A stretch of 64,000 nucleotides of DNA from Bacterioplanoides pacificum. GTDB taxonomy: Bacteria > Pseudomonadota > Gammaproteobacteria > Pseudomonadales > Oceanobacteraceae. The position numbers and the translations under genes were made by a program. The stretch covers positions 1 through 64,000 of the forward strand of contig NZ_JBHRYB010000001.1 in the NCBI RefSeq assembly GCF_042648445.1, written 5' to 3'. Shown piece after piece: positions 8,605 through 16,904 of this stretch (position 1 is its first letter; each line of letters begins with the position of its first letter). The notes below the pieces were generated by a model. That model had not been told where the DNA came from. It did not search any database and was given only the letters and a program-made list of their open reading frames with translations.

Positions 8605-9062
8605 GTCATATTCGCGCCGCCAACGTTAACGACCTGGATGCCATTATGGCGATTGAGCAGGTTGCTCATGCTCATCCCTGGGCGCGTAGCATTATGCTGC
8701 GTTATCTGGAAAAACCCGGAGTGTGCCGGGTGCTGGAAAATAATGGCGAAATACTGGCTTATGCTGTTGTTACTGTGATTGCTGCTGAAGCTGAGTTATT
8801 GACGATTGCGGTTGCACCTGCGGCACAAGGTCGTGGACTGGGACAAGTTATGACGGATGATGTCATCGCCAGTGCCCGCCAGAGAGAGGCGCAACAGATT
8901 TTTCTCGAAGTTCGGGAAAGTAACCAGAATGCCATCGCTGTTTATGAAAAAGCCGGCTTCTGTCAGGCTGGGCGACGCCCGGGTTATTATCCCCTGATCA
9001 ATCGCAGCGGCAAAACCATCGGCCGCGAAGACGCTTTGTTGTACGTATTGCCGTTGTTGTAA
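8601..9062 (+). CDS. rimI: Ribosomal protein S18 alanine N-acetyltransferase
   Basis: GNAT-fold acetyltransferase, 153 residues, that acetylates the N-terminal alanine of S18. The start is GTG 8601, overlapping the previous stop (GTGA), with 'aggggc' upstream; an earlier in-frame ATG at 8568 would extend it oddly into holD. Acetyl-CoA binding motif A is visible as LTIAVAPAAQGRGLGQ (Q-x-x-G-x-G), followed by the RimI-typical LEVRESNQNAIAVYEKAGF and a GRRPGYY segment. Length and motif order are normal for the family. Confidence 0.93.
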   Translation: MSHIRAANVNDLDAIMAIEQVAHAHPWARSIMLRYLEKPGVCRVLENNGEILAYAVVTVIAAEAELLTIAVAPAAQGRGLGQVMTDDVIASARQREAQQIFLEVRESNQNAIAVYEKAGFCQAGRRPGYYPLINRSGKTIGREDALLYVLPLL

Positions 9063-9087
9063 AACGGTAACAAACCGGACAGCTGTT

Positions 9088-9759
9088 ATGTTGAAAACCC
9101 CGGATGTTGTACTGGCCCTGCCAGGTTGGTTATTGCTGCTCAGTGCGCTGCTGAGCGTGCTGTTAATGGGAATTGCGCTACGCCGGGTCAACTGGCAGGC
9201 ATTACGTGAATACCGTGGCACTCAACACCTGTTCTGGGGCAGTGTGGTGGTGGTTGCGGTATTCTGGTATCTGCGTGCCGGTATTCAGCCGGGCATTGAA
9301 TTTCATATTCTCGGTTATACGGCACTGATGCTGATGATGGGCTGGCCGCTGGCATTATTAGCCGCCTTTTTTATACAGCTGCTGATGCTGATTTCCGGAC
9401 AGTTTGTCTGGCAGGAGCTGGGTTACCAATATCTGTTTTTTAGTGTGTTGCCGGTGTTATTCAGTTATAGCTTTTACCTGTTGGTGTATCGTCGCCTGAC
9501 ACATAATCCGTTTATTTATATTCTGCTCGCCGGTTTTTTTAATGCCGCTCTGACCCATGCCTTTACGGATCTGTTACGCAGCGCGTTATTAACACTGCTG
9601 GAAATTTATTCGCCGCAACTGATCTGGCGTGATTATCTGCGCTATTTACCTTTAATGATGTTTCCCGAAGGGGTCGTGAACGGCATGTTTATCTCCGGCA
9701 TGGTGGTATTTCACAGCCGCTGGCTCAGTACCTTTGATGAAGATTCGTACTTTCGCTAG
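9088..9759 (+). CDS. CbiM-like energy-coupling-factor-type membrane protein
   Basis: 223-residue integral membrane protein with about six hydrophobic helices. It matches a family often annotated 'energy-coupling factor ABC transporter permease' in Pseudomonas: a central GIEFHILGYTALMLMMGWPLAL resembles the CbiM HxL...GxxxAL region, and the C-terminus has YLPLMMFPEGVVNGMFISG...VVFHSRWLSTF. CbiM proteins are substrate-binding membrane subunits of cobalt/nickel ECF transporters. No ECF ATPase or T-component is adjacent, so the substrate and partners are unknown. It ends four bases from the convergent response-regulator gene. Confidence 0.7.
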   Translation: MLKTPDVVLALPGWLLLLSALLSVLLMGIALRRVNWQALREYRGTQHLFWGSVVVVAVFWYLRAGIQPGIEFHILGYTALMLMMGWPLALLAAFFIQLLMLISGQFVWQELGYQYLFFSVLPVLFSYSFYLLVYRRLTHNPFIYILLAGFFNAALTHAFTDLLRSALLTLLEIYSPQLIWRDYLRYLPLMMFPEGVVNGMFISGMVVFHSRWLSTFDEDSYFR

Positions 9760-9763
9760 CAGA

Positions 9764-10300
9764 TCAGCGTGGCGCGTATTTCTGCAGCTTTCGCTGTAAT
9801 GTGCGGCGGTGCATATTTAACGCCCGGGCGGTCGCTGAAATATTACCTTCGTGTTCATTTAATACCCGCTGGATATGCTCCCACTCCATTCGTTCGACCG
9901 ACATTACTTCTGCCGGGGTGTCGCTGGCAGGGTGCTCCGGATTATCCGAGAAGGCATTAATCAACTCCTGTAACGTTGCCGGTTTGTGCAGGTAATTGTA
10001 GGCCCCGAGTTTAACGGCTTCGACGGCGGTGGGGATGCTGGCATAACCGGTTAACATCACGATGCGGCTATCGGGTAACAGTTGTGTCAGTGGCTGAATC
10101 AGTGGCAGACCCGATTCATTCGCCAGGCGCAGATCCAATACGATCCAGCGGGGGCGGAAATTCTCTGCCAGCGTTAATGCCTCGGCGGCGCTGGCTGCGT
10201 GTTGGCTGGGGTAGCCCTGGCGTTCCAGACTGCGACATAACACCTGGGTGAAATGCAGGTCGTCATCAATGATTAATACGCTGGGTTTTGAGTCAGTCAT
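9764..10300 (-). CDS. regA: RegA/PrrA-type response regulator
   Basis: 178 residues: receiver domain (acidic pocket DDD at 12-14, phospho-acceptor D56 in VLDLRL, conserved K in LHKPAT) followed by a short linker and a C-terminal Fis-type helix-turn-helix (NISATARALNMHRRTLQRKL). This two-domain layout without an AAA+ module is that of the RegA/PrrA/ActR/RoxR redox regulators. The start at 10300 is chosen because the receiver fold begins immediately (MTDSKPSVLIIDDD). It sits 8 bases after its kinase gene, so the two are co-transcribed, kinase first. It likely controls respiratory or redox genes; the target set cannot be read here. Confidence 0.88.
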   Translation of the reverse strand: MTDSKPSVLIIDDDLHFTQVLCRSLERQGYPSQHAASAAEALTLAENFRPRWIVLDLRLANESGLPLIQPLTQLLPDSRIVMLTGYASIPTAVEAVKLGAYNYLHKPATLQELINAFSDNPEHPASDTPAEVMSVERMEWEHIQRVLNEHEGNISATARALNMHRRTLQRKLQKYAPR

Positions 10301-10308
10301 AAAACAGC

Positions 10309-11541
10309 TTAACTTCCTGGCGATAATAATGGCAGACGAATACAACAGCGGCTGGCGCCGTTTTCTTCTGCGGTGAGATGGATGTGGCCACCAAACTGCT
10401 CGACGCTGGCATTGCTCAGATACAGGCCTATGCCCATGCCATGTTCTTTGGCACTGGAAAACAGCGCCTGCTGGCGGATCTGAGTGGCTGCATGAGCATC
10501 GGGCTGGCGAATAGTCAGTTGCCAGAAGCCGTCCTGCTGGCTGCTGTTCAGTTCAATCGGCTGGTGGCCGGCTTCGGCGGCATTATCGAGTAAATTCAGT
10601 AACGCCTGATCCAGTAGTGGTGAGGCTGCTACCTGGGCGCTGGTATTGATACCATTATCAACCCACAGAGCATTCGGGTGACTCAGGCGCCAGCGGTGTA
10701 ACAGAGTACATAACCAATGGTAAGCATCCTGTTGTCCGGTTTCGTGGGCGTGGCGTCCGGCGTTGGCCAGGTGCTGTAACGACTGACGGCAGCTGGCGAC
10801 CTGCTCGCGCAGCAGATGCAGGTCCTGTTTGGTGAGTGGGTGGTCGGGCTGTTGGGCGATGTCATCCAGAATCATATGCATGGTCATCAGCGGGGTGCCC
10901 ATTTCATGTGCCGTGCCAGCCGCCAGGGTGGCGATACCGATCAGTTGTTCATTTTTCAGTTGCTGTTCGCGCAGACTCTGAATTTCTTTTTGTTGCTGTT
11001 GCCGGGCACGTAATAACATCGGAATAAAGGTGATCACAATCAGGGCGCTGATCACAAAGGTCAGCCACATGCCTGCCAGGTGCCAGTCGAATAATGAGCG
11101 GTTATGCAGACCATGTTGGTGATCTGCCGATAACAATGGCTGGTACCATTGTGTCAGGGTGCTGTAGTCAACGATACACAGCAGGGTGATCCATAGTGTC
11201 ATGCGGTTGTTCAGGCTGTAGGCCGCAAATACCAGCAGCACCAGAAAATACGAAATAAACGGGTTGGTGGCCCCACCGGTAAAAAACAATAAGCCGGCTA
11301 ATAACTGGGTTTCCAGTGCCAGATGCAGCAGCAGGTGCCAGTCTTTCAGCTTGCGTTGTTGTCCCTGCCAGATACTGACCAGCATCAGTGGCATATACAG
11401 GGCAAGCAGCAGCCAGGCCGGTTCCAGTTTGTCGAACCCCTGGTATTGCAGGTAGCCGAGAAACATCAGCCAGACACTGGCGATGGATATGCGCAGCAGA
11501 GCCAGGCGGCGCAATACCAGGTTAAGGTCGTTATTCATCAT
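10309..11541 (-). CDS. regB: RegB/PrrB-type redox-sensing histidine kinase
   Basis: 410 residues with about six N-terminal transmembrane helices, an H-box (AHEMGTPL, His212) and a C-terminal ATPase (NLLDNAAEAG N-box, GMGIGLYLS G-box). Two RegB marks are visible: the quinone-sensing heptapeptide GGATNPF at 89-95 (GGxxNPF) and Cys251, 39 residues after the phospho-histidine, at the place of the redox-active cysteine of Rhodobacter RegB. Such kinases sense the ubiquinone pool and oxygen. Two adjacent ATGs exist (11541 and 11538). It is divergent from prfC. Confidence 0.9.
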   Translation of the reverse strand: MMNNDLNLVLRRLALLRISIASVWLMFLGYLQYQGFDKLEPAWLLLALYMPLMLVSIWQGQQRKLKDWHLLLHLALETQLLAGLLFFTGGATNPFISYFLVLLVFAAYSLNNRMTLWITLLCIVDYSTLTQWYQPLLSADHQHGLHNRSLFDWHLAGMWLTFVISALIVITFIPMLLRARQQQQKEIQSLREQQLKNEQLIGIATLAAGTAHEMGTPLMTMHMILDDIAQQPDHPLTKQDLHLLREQVASCRQSLQHLANAGRHAHETGQQDAYHWLCTLLHRWRLSHPNALWVDNGINTSAQVAASPLLDQALLNLLDNAAEAGHQPIELNSSQQDGFWQLTIRQPDAHAATQIRQQALFSSAKEHGMGIGLYLSNASVEQFGGHIHLTAEENGASRCCIRLPLLSPGS

Positions 11542-11663
11542 TGCTCCAGTATAACGTTAAGCCGGCTTTTGATTTCTTGACTGTGCGCATATGTCGCACC
11601 GGGCTGGCTCTTTTTATGCACACCGCAGTGTTTCGGAGACTGGCTGACACGGCTGCCAGGCGT

Positions 11664-11692
11664 CTGACAGACGGCGTGAATGCCGTTATAAT
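11664..11692 (+). promoter_or_regulatory. Sigma-70 promoter for prfC
   Basis: -35 CTGACA (11664-11669), exactly 17 bases of spacer, -10 TATAAT (11687-11692). Eleven of twelve hexamer bases match consensus. It lies 43 bases before the prfC start codon and points to it. Confidence 0.8.
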
Positions 11693-11734
11693 GCCGCGCT
11701 TTATCATCAGCCTCCAGCCCAGCAGGATTTTGCC

Positions 11735-13321
11735 ATGAGCAGTGCTTTTTCGGCCGAAGTCGGTAACCGTCGTACCTTCGGTATTATTTCTCACCCGGAT
11801 GCCGGTAAAACCACCATCACAGAGAAGCTGCTGTTGCTGGGCAACGCCATTCAGCTGGCGGGTACGGTTAAGGGCAAAAAGACCGGTCGTATGGCGACCT
11901 CCGACTGGATGCAGATGGAGCAGGACCGGGGAATTTCGATTACCACCTCGGTGATGCAGTTTCCTTATAAAGACCGCATGGTCAACCTGCTGGATACTCC
12001 CGGGCACGAAGACTTCTCGGAGGATACTTACCGCACACTGACTGCTGTGGACTCGGTACTGATGGTTATTGACGGTGCCAAAGGTGTGGAAGACCGGACT
12101 ATCAAGCTGATGGATGTCTGTCGTTTACGTGACACGCCGATTTTCACGTTTATCAATAAAATGGACCGCGAAGTGCGTGACCATATTGAAGTCCTGGACG
12201 AAATTGAAACCGTACTGAAAATCAAATGTGCACCGGTCACCTGGCCGATTGGTATGGGGAAGGCGTTCCGCGGGGTTTATAACCTGTATACCGACACCGT
12301 TCATTTATTCCAGCCGGGACAGGCATCGGTGGTACCGGATGATGTACAGATCAAAGGTATCGATTCTGCCGAAGCGCGTGCGGAGCTGGGTGATGAGCTG
12401 GTGGATGAACTGATCGATGAAGTTGAACTGGTGCGTGGCGCCAGTTATGAGTTCGACTTGCAACAATACCTGGATGGTGAAATGACGCCGGTATTTTTTG
12501 GTACGGCACTGGCCAACTTTGGTATTCGTGAAATGCTTAATTATTTCGTTGATTGGGCACCAGCGCCGATTGAGCGTGAAACTAAAGAACGGACGGTTAA
12601 ACCGGACGAAGAAAAGTTTTCCGGCTTTATTTTTAAAATTCAGGCCAATATGGACCCGAAACATCGTGACCGTATTGCCTTTATGCGTATTTGTTCCGGC
12701 ACTTACACCAAGGGTATGAAAATGAAACATACCCGTATCGGTAAAGACATTAAGGTCGCGGATGCTGTTACCTTCCTGGCGGGCGACCGTTCGAATGTGG
12801 AAGAGGCTATTTCCGGTGAAATCATCGGTTTGCATAACCATGGCACCATTCAGATTGGTGATACCTTTACCCAGGGAGAGGAATTACAGTTTACCGGCAT
12901 TCCCCATTTTGCCCCTGAGTTGTTTCGTCGTGTCCGGCTGAAAGATCCGCTGAAAATGAAGCAGCTGCAAAAAGGCCTGCAGCAGTTATCGGAAGAAGGG
13001 GCAACCCAGCTGTTTATGCCACTGAATAACAATGATCTGATTCTCGGGGCTGTAGGTGTTCTGCAGTTTGATGTGGTGCAGCAACGCTTACGGGATGAAT
13101 ACAAAGTGGAATGTATTTATGAGCCCATCAGCGTAACGACGGCGCGCTGGGTTGCATGTGATGATGAACGTAAGCTGGAAGAGTTCCGTAAAAAAGCATC
13201 TGAGAATCTGGCCATCGATGGTGGTGGTCACCTGACGTACATTGCCACCTCACGCGTGAATCTGAGCCTGACGGAAGAGCGCTGGCCGGAGATTGCATTC
13301 CGGGCCACACGCGAGCATTAA
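11735..13321 (+). CDS. prfC: Peptide chain release factor 3
   Basis: Translational GTPase RF3, 528 residues, which recycles RF1/RF2 after peptide release. G1 is HPDAGKTT (about 20-27), switch I region TGRMATSDWM-x-QMEQDRGISITTS, G3 DTPGHEDFSEDTYR, G4 NKMDRE. Domain order and length match E. coli RF3. ATG 11735 follows 'agcaggattttgcc' (agga). It is transcribed from the near-consensus promoter at 11664-11692 and appears monocistronic. Confidence 0.97.
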   Translation: MSSAFSAEVGNRRTFGIISHPDAGKTTITEKLLLLGNAIQLAGTVKGKKTGRMATSDWMQMEQDRGISITTSVMQFPYKDRMVNLLDTPGHEDFSEDTYRTLTAVDSVLMVIDGAKGVEDRTIKLMDVCRLRDTPIFTFINKMDREVRDHIEVLDEIETVLKIKCAPVTWPIGMGKAFRGVYNLYTDTVHLFQPGQASVVPDDVQIKGIDSAEARAELGDELVDELIDEVELVRGASYEFDLQQYLDGEMTPVFFGTALANFGIREMLNYFVDWAPAPIERETKERTVKPDEEKFSGFIFKIQANMDPKHRDRIAFMRICSGTYTKGMKMKHTRIGKDIKVADAVTFLAGDRSNVEEAISGEIIGLHNHGTIQIGDTFTQGEELQFTGIPHFAPELFRRVRLKDPLKMKQLQKGLQQLSEEGATQLFMPLNNNDLILGAVGVLQFDVVQQRLRDEYKVECIYEPISVTTARWVACDDERKLEEFRKKASENLAIDGGGHLTYIATSRVNLSLTEERWPEIAFRATREH

Positions 13322-13339
13322 TTTAACAAGACTACTTGC

Positions 13340-13430
13340 TATCAGATATTTTTGTGGCAGCAACAGGATGTTGCGGTAGCGCGGCAGGGCTATGGATGGC
13401 GCCTCGTGCGGCGAGAAAAAATGTCTGATA
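13340..13430. repeat. Palindromic intergenic element
   Basis: 91-bp structure bounded by 14-base arms (tatcagatattttt at 13340-13353 and its near-perfect reverse complement at 13417-13430; 13 of 14 match). Inside is a perfect small hairpin (gcaaca-gga-tgttgc, 13360-13374) and a GC-rich segment with 'ctatggatggcgcc'. It lies in the 206-base gap after prfC; it could be a MITE-like repeat or the fold of a small RNA or terminator. Confidence 0.5.
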
Positions 13431-13527
13431 CCTGTTAGGCCAGTTGTTGAGGATCCTGCTCCTTAACTTGCGACCGGATACTTTTGAACTAGGCTTGCTC
13501 TAGGAAATAATTATCGGATCAAAGGTT

Positions 13528-13839
13528 ATGATTGCGTTCTTTTTAGTCAGTATGGGGATTGCCGGGGCGTTATGTTTCGCTGCGTATTATCTGATTCAGA
13601 TGAAGGTGCTGGAAGAAGTCCTGACGCTGGATGACGGTAAAGGCTATTACCTGATTGCCTGTATTCTGATTGGCTTTGTTGTCAGTGCGGCCGGTTTTTA
13701 TGTCGGCCAGACGGCAGGCTACGACCAGCAGGAGGCTACCTCGACTATGATGGCGCTGGCGATCCTGCTCGATATTATGGTAGCCTTGCTCACCCTGATT
13801 TATGGCCTGGTGAAGTTTCGCGAGCCAGAGCACTATTAA
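13528..13839 (+). CDS. Small inner-membrane protein, function unknown
   Basis: 103 residues with three predicted membrane helices (about 2-22, 42-62, 72-95) and a charged C-terminal tail (KFREPEHY). 'aaagg' lies just before ATG 13528. The topology and the GYYLIACILIGFVVSAAGFY segment suggest a small integral inner-membrane protein; I do not recognise a named family. It stands alone between prfC and rplM. Confidence 0.65.
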   Translation: MIAFFLVSMGIAGALCFAAYYLIQMKVLEEVLTLDDGKGYYLIACILIGFVVSAAGFYVGQTAGYDQQEATSTMMALAILLDIMVALLTLIYGLVKFREPEHY

Positions 13840-13934
13840 TCATGAAATAAGCCTGAAAAAGGGGCGGTTTTCGGGCTGAAGAACACACTGGGCAAAATAT
13901 TGCGCAGAATCATCCAACGCCTTGCGAATATCAC

Positions 13935-13963
13935 TTGCTAATGGTGAAACCTTCCTATAGAAT
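13935..13963 (+). promoter_or_regulatory. Probable promoter of rplM-rpsI
   Basis: -35 TTGCTA (13935-13940), 17-base spacer, -10 TAGAAT (13958-13963), 46 bases before rplM. An overlapping TATAGA at 13956 is an alternative -10 with a 15-base spacer. Confidence 0.55.
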
Positions 13964-14008
13964 GCCGCCCTCTTTTCGAATCAACCTGCCCTTGAAGGCG
14001 AGAAATTG

Positions 14009-14440
14009 ATGAAAACTTACAGCGCAAAACCCGAAACCGTAAAACGTGAATGGTTTGTAGTTGATGCAGCTGAGCAAACGCTGGGTCGTCTGGCTACTGA
14101 GGTTGCTCGCCGTTTGAGAGGCAAGCACAAGCCAGAATACACTCCTCACGTAGATACCGGCGATTACATCGTCGTGATCAACGCAGATAAAGTGAAAGTA
14201 ACCGGTAATAAAAGCAGTGATAAAATGTATCACCGCCACACTGGTTACCCTGGTGGTCTGAAGTCTATCTCTTTTGAAAAGCTGATCGACCACAAACCAG
14301 AACAAGTGATTGAACTGGCTGTTAAAGGCATGCTGCCTAAGAACCCTCTGGGTCGTGCTATGTTCAAGAAAATGAAAGTTTACGCTGGTGATGAGCATCC
14401 ACATGCTGCACAACAGCCACAAGAACTGAAAGTAGGATAA
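14009..14440 (+). CDS. rplM: 50S ribosomal protein L13
   Basis: 143 residues, the standard length. Family signatures: MKTYSAKPETVKREWFVVDA at the start, then LGRLATEVARRLRGKHKP, YTPHVDTGDYIVVINADKV and GMLPKNPLGRAMFKKMKVY. ATG 14009 is preceded by 'gaaggcgag'; an in-frame TTG one codon earlier is unlikely to be used. Four bases separate it from rpsI, with which it forms the classic rplM-rpsI operon. Confidence 0.98.
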   Translation: MKTYSAKPETVKREWFVVDAAEQTLGRLATEVARRLRGKHKPEYTPHVDTGDYIVVINADKVKVTGNKSSDKMYHRHTGYPGGLKSISFEKLIDHKPEQVIELAVKGMLPKNPLGRAMFKKMKVYAGDEHPHAAQQPQELKVG

Positions 14441-14444
14441 GATC

Positions 14445-14834
14445 ATGGCAGAACAATACTACGGTACTGGTCGTCGCAAGACTTCTACTGCACGTGTTTT
14501 CTTACGTCCTGGTACTGGCAACATCGTTGTTAACAAACGTCCTCTGGATGAATACTTCGGTCGTGAAACTGCTCGTATGGTAGTTCGCCAGCCTCTGGAA
14601 CTGACTGAAAGCTTAGAGAAATTCGATATCATCGTTAATGTAAACGGCGGTGGTGGTAACGGTCAGGCGGGTGCAATCCGTCACGGTATCACTCGCGCAC
14701 TGATGCAATATGATGAAACTCTGCGTCCTTCTCTGCGTGCTGCGGGTTATGTAACTCGTGATGCTCGTGAAGTTGAGCGTAAGAAAGTGGGTCTGCGTAA
14801 AGCACGTAAGAAGCCACAGTTCTCCAAGCGTTAA
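14445..14834 (+). CDS. rpsI: 30S ribosomal protein S9
   Basis: 129 residues. Family signatures: YYGTGRRKTSTARVFLRPG, GGGGNGQAGAIRHGITRAL and the basic C-terminal tail KKPQFSKR that reaches the P-site tRNA. Co-transcribed with rplM and ended by the terminator at 14875. Confidence 0.98.
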   Translation: MAEQYYGTGRRKTSTARVFLRPGTGNIVVNKRPLDEYFGRETARMVVRQPLELTESLEKFDIIVNVNGGGGNGQAGAIRHGITRALMQYDETLRPSLRAAGYVTRDAREVERKKVGLRKARKKPQFSKR

Positions 14835-14874
14835 GCTTGCCTCCGTTCCCGCTTGCGGGAAAACGGAACAAAAG

Positions 14875-14911
14875 AAGCGTCCCTTGGCCTATGTCAATGG
14901 ACGCTTTTTTT
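14875..14911 (+). terminator. Terminator after rpsI
   Basis: 8-bp stem aagcgtcc / ggacgctt with a 16-base loop, followed by a run of T. It separates the ribosomal protein genes from petA. Confidence 0.8.
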
Positions 14912-15076
14912 ATGCCTAAAACCCCATGCTTTACGGGCTTTTACAGTTGTCTCGGCGGGCGCTTTTCTTTAGTATGTGCGCCGCTCTGTTTGCTATGTTC
15001 GGGCTGTATAAAAAGTGCACAATAGTGCAGCTGTCGGCTGGCAACATTAGATTTTTTTTGATGGGAGAAGATGGTA

Positions 15077-15673
15077 ATGAGTCAAGACGGCGTGAATAAG
15101 GGTCGGCGCACTCTGCTCGTAGGCGCGACTGCTGCTGTCGGTGCTGTCGGTGCGGGATTTGTCGCAGTACCCTTCGTAAAATCTTGGAATCCAAGTGAAA
15201 AAGCGAAGGCAGCGGGTGCTCCGGCAAAAGTGGACGTAAGCAAAATTGAACCAGGTGCAATGCTGACCGCCGAATGGCGTGGCAAGCCGGTTTATATTGC
15301 GCGTCGTACCGAAGAAGCTCTGGCAACGCTGCCAGCTCTGAATGATCGGTTGAAAGACCCTGAAAACAGTGTCAAAGATCAGCAACCGGCGTACGCAGAT
15401 AACATCAACCGTTCCCGTAAACCGGAACTGATCGTTCTGCTGGGCGTTTGTACTCACCTGGGTTGTGCACCGAAATATTTCGCAGAAGTAAAGCCGGAAC
15501 CTTTCGATGCTGATTGGAAAGGCGGCTGGTTCTGCCCATGTCACGGCTCCCGTTTTGACTTGTCCGGGCGCGTATTTAACGGTTCTCCGGCGTCTACAAA
15601 CCTGGTCGTTCCTCCATATTCTTATGAGAGTGAGAACGTTGTGATCATTGGTGTTGATGAGGAGAACGCTTAA
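15077..15673 (+). CDS. petA: Ubiquinol-cytochrome c reductase iron-sulfur subunit (Rieske)
   Basis: 198 residues; the 2Fe-2S subunit of the bc1 complex, anchored in the inner membrane with its cluster in the periplasm. The N-terminal GRRTLLVGATAAVGAVGAGF is a Tat-like signal anchor. Cluster ligands are CTHLGC and CPCHGS (Cys-x-His, Cys-x2-His boxes). ATG 15077 is chosen for spacing to 'gggag' (15063-15067) and because homologues begin MSxDGVNxGRR; ATG 15071 is the alternative. Its stop overlaps the petB start (TAATG). Confidence 0.95.
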   Translation: MSQDGVNKGRRTLLVGATAAVGAVGAGFVAVPFVKSWNPSEKAKAAGAPAKVDVSKIEPGAMLTAEWRGKPVYIARRTEEALATLPALNDRLKDPENSVKDQQPAYADNINRSRKPELIVLLGVCTHLGCAPKYFAEVKPEPFDADWKGGWFCPCHGSRFDLSGRVFNGSPASTNLVVPPYSYESENVVIIGVDEENA

Positions 15674-16902
15674 TGAGCAAGCTGAATGCCCTGATGGGCT
15701 GGGTCGATGACCGCCTGCCGGTAACCCAGACCTACGAAAAGCATATGTCTAAGTACTATGCTCCGAAGAACTTCAACTTCTGGTACTTCTTCGGCGTCAT
15801 CTCTATGTTAATGCTGGTTAACCAGATTCTGTCTGGTATCTGGCTGACCATGAACTTCACTCCAAGTTCTGAAGCGGCTTTTGCTTCCGTTGAATACATC
15901 ATGCGTGATGTTGAGTGGGGTTGGTTAATTCGTTATATGCACTCCACCGGTGCGACCTTCTTCTTTGTTGCGGTATACCTGCATATGATGCGTGCATTGC
16001 TGTACGGATCCTACCAGAAGCCACGTGAGCTGATCTGGATCTTCGGTATGCTGATTTACCTGCTGCTGATGGCGGAAGCCTTTATGGGCTACGTATTACC
16101 ATGGGGCCAGATGTCTTACTGGGGCGCTCAGGTAATTATTTCGTTGTTTGGTGTCATTCCTTTTGGTATTGGTGACGCTCTGGTTGAGTGGGTCCGTGGT
16201 GACTTCCTGATTTCCGGTGCAACACTGAACCGTTTCTTCGCATTACACGTAATCGCTCTGCCATTAGTGATTGTGGCGCTGGTGGTTATGCACTTACTGG
16301 CACTGCACGAAGTGGGCTCTAACAACCCGGACGGCGTGGACATCAAAAAACACAAAGATGAACAGGGTAAGCCGCTGGACGGCGTACCGTTCCACCCTTA
16401 CTACACCGTACACGATATGGTGGGCATCGTTGTCTTCCTGATGGTGTTCTGCAGCGTGATGTTCTTTATGCCGGAAGGCGGCGGCTTTATGCTGGAATAC
16501 GCTAACTTCGAACCGGCTAACGGCCTGAAAACCCCTGAGCATATTGCTCCGGTTTGGTACTTCGGTGCGTTCTACGCCATTCTGCGTGCTATCCCTGACA
16601 AACTGATGGGTGTGGTTGCTATGGGGGGTGCGATTGCGATTCTGTTCGTGCTGCCGTGGCTGGATAAGAGTCCGGTACGCAGCTGGCGCTACAAAGGCTG
16701 GATCAGCAAAATCTTTATTGTGGTATTTGCGATCGCCTTCGTATTACTGACCTGGCTGGGTACTCAGCCGGCGACTGACCTGAACACTCTGCTGGCGCGA
16801 GTTTCCTCGGTGATCTACTTCGGCTTCTTCCTGCTGATGCCGATCTACACCAAAATCGAGAAAACCAAACCTGTGCCAGAGCGTGTAACCGGAGGTCACT
16901 AA
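15673..16902 (+). CDS. petB: Cytochrome b of the bc1 complex
   Basis: 409 residues with eight membrane helices; carries hemes bL and bH and the quinol oxidation and reduction sites. Visible signatures: the paired heme-ligand histidines in RYMHSTGATFFF-x(5)-HMMRALLYGSY and RFFALHVIALPLVIV-x(4)-HLLALHEVGSNNP, the GYVLPWGQMSYWGA loop and the Qo-site P-x-x-W-YF motif (APVWYFGAFYA; usually PEWYF). Normal length for a proteobacterial full-length cytochrome b. Middle gene of petABC. Confidence 0.97.
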   Translation: MSKLNALMGWVDDRLPVTQTYEKHMSKYYAPKNFNFWYFFGVISMLMLVNQILSGIWLTMNFTPSSEAAFASVEYIMRDVEWGWLIRYMHSTGATFFFVAVYLHMMRALLYGSYQKPRELIWIFGMLIYLLLMAEAFMGYVLPWGQMSYWGAQVIISLFGVIPFGIGDALVEWVRGDFLISGATLNRFFALHVIALPLVIVALVVMHLLALHEVGSNNPDGVDIKKHKDEQGKPLDGVPFHPYYTVHDMVGIVVFLMVFCSVMFFMPEGGGFMLEYANFEPANGLKTPEHIAPVWYFGAFYAILRAIPDKLMGVVAMGGAIAILFVLPWLDKSPVRSWRYKGWISKIFIVVFAIAFVLLTWLGTQPATDLNTLLARVSSVIYFGFFLLMPIYTKIEKTKPVPERVTGGH

Positions 16903-16904
16903 GC

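Noticed and set aside
13851..13878. agcctgaaaa/ttttcgggct stem before rplM as terminator
   Set aside because: No T-run after the stem; may be a weak structure only.
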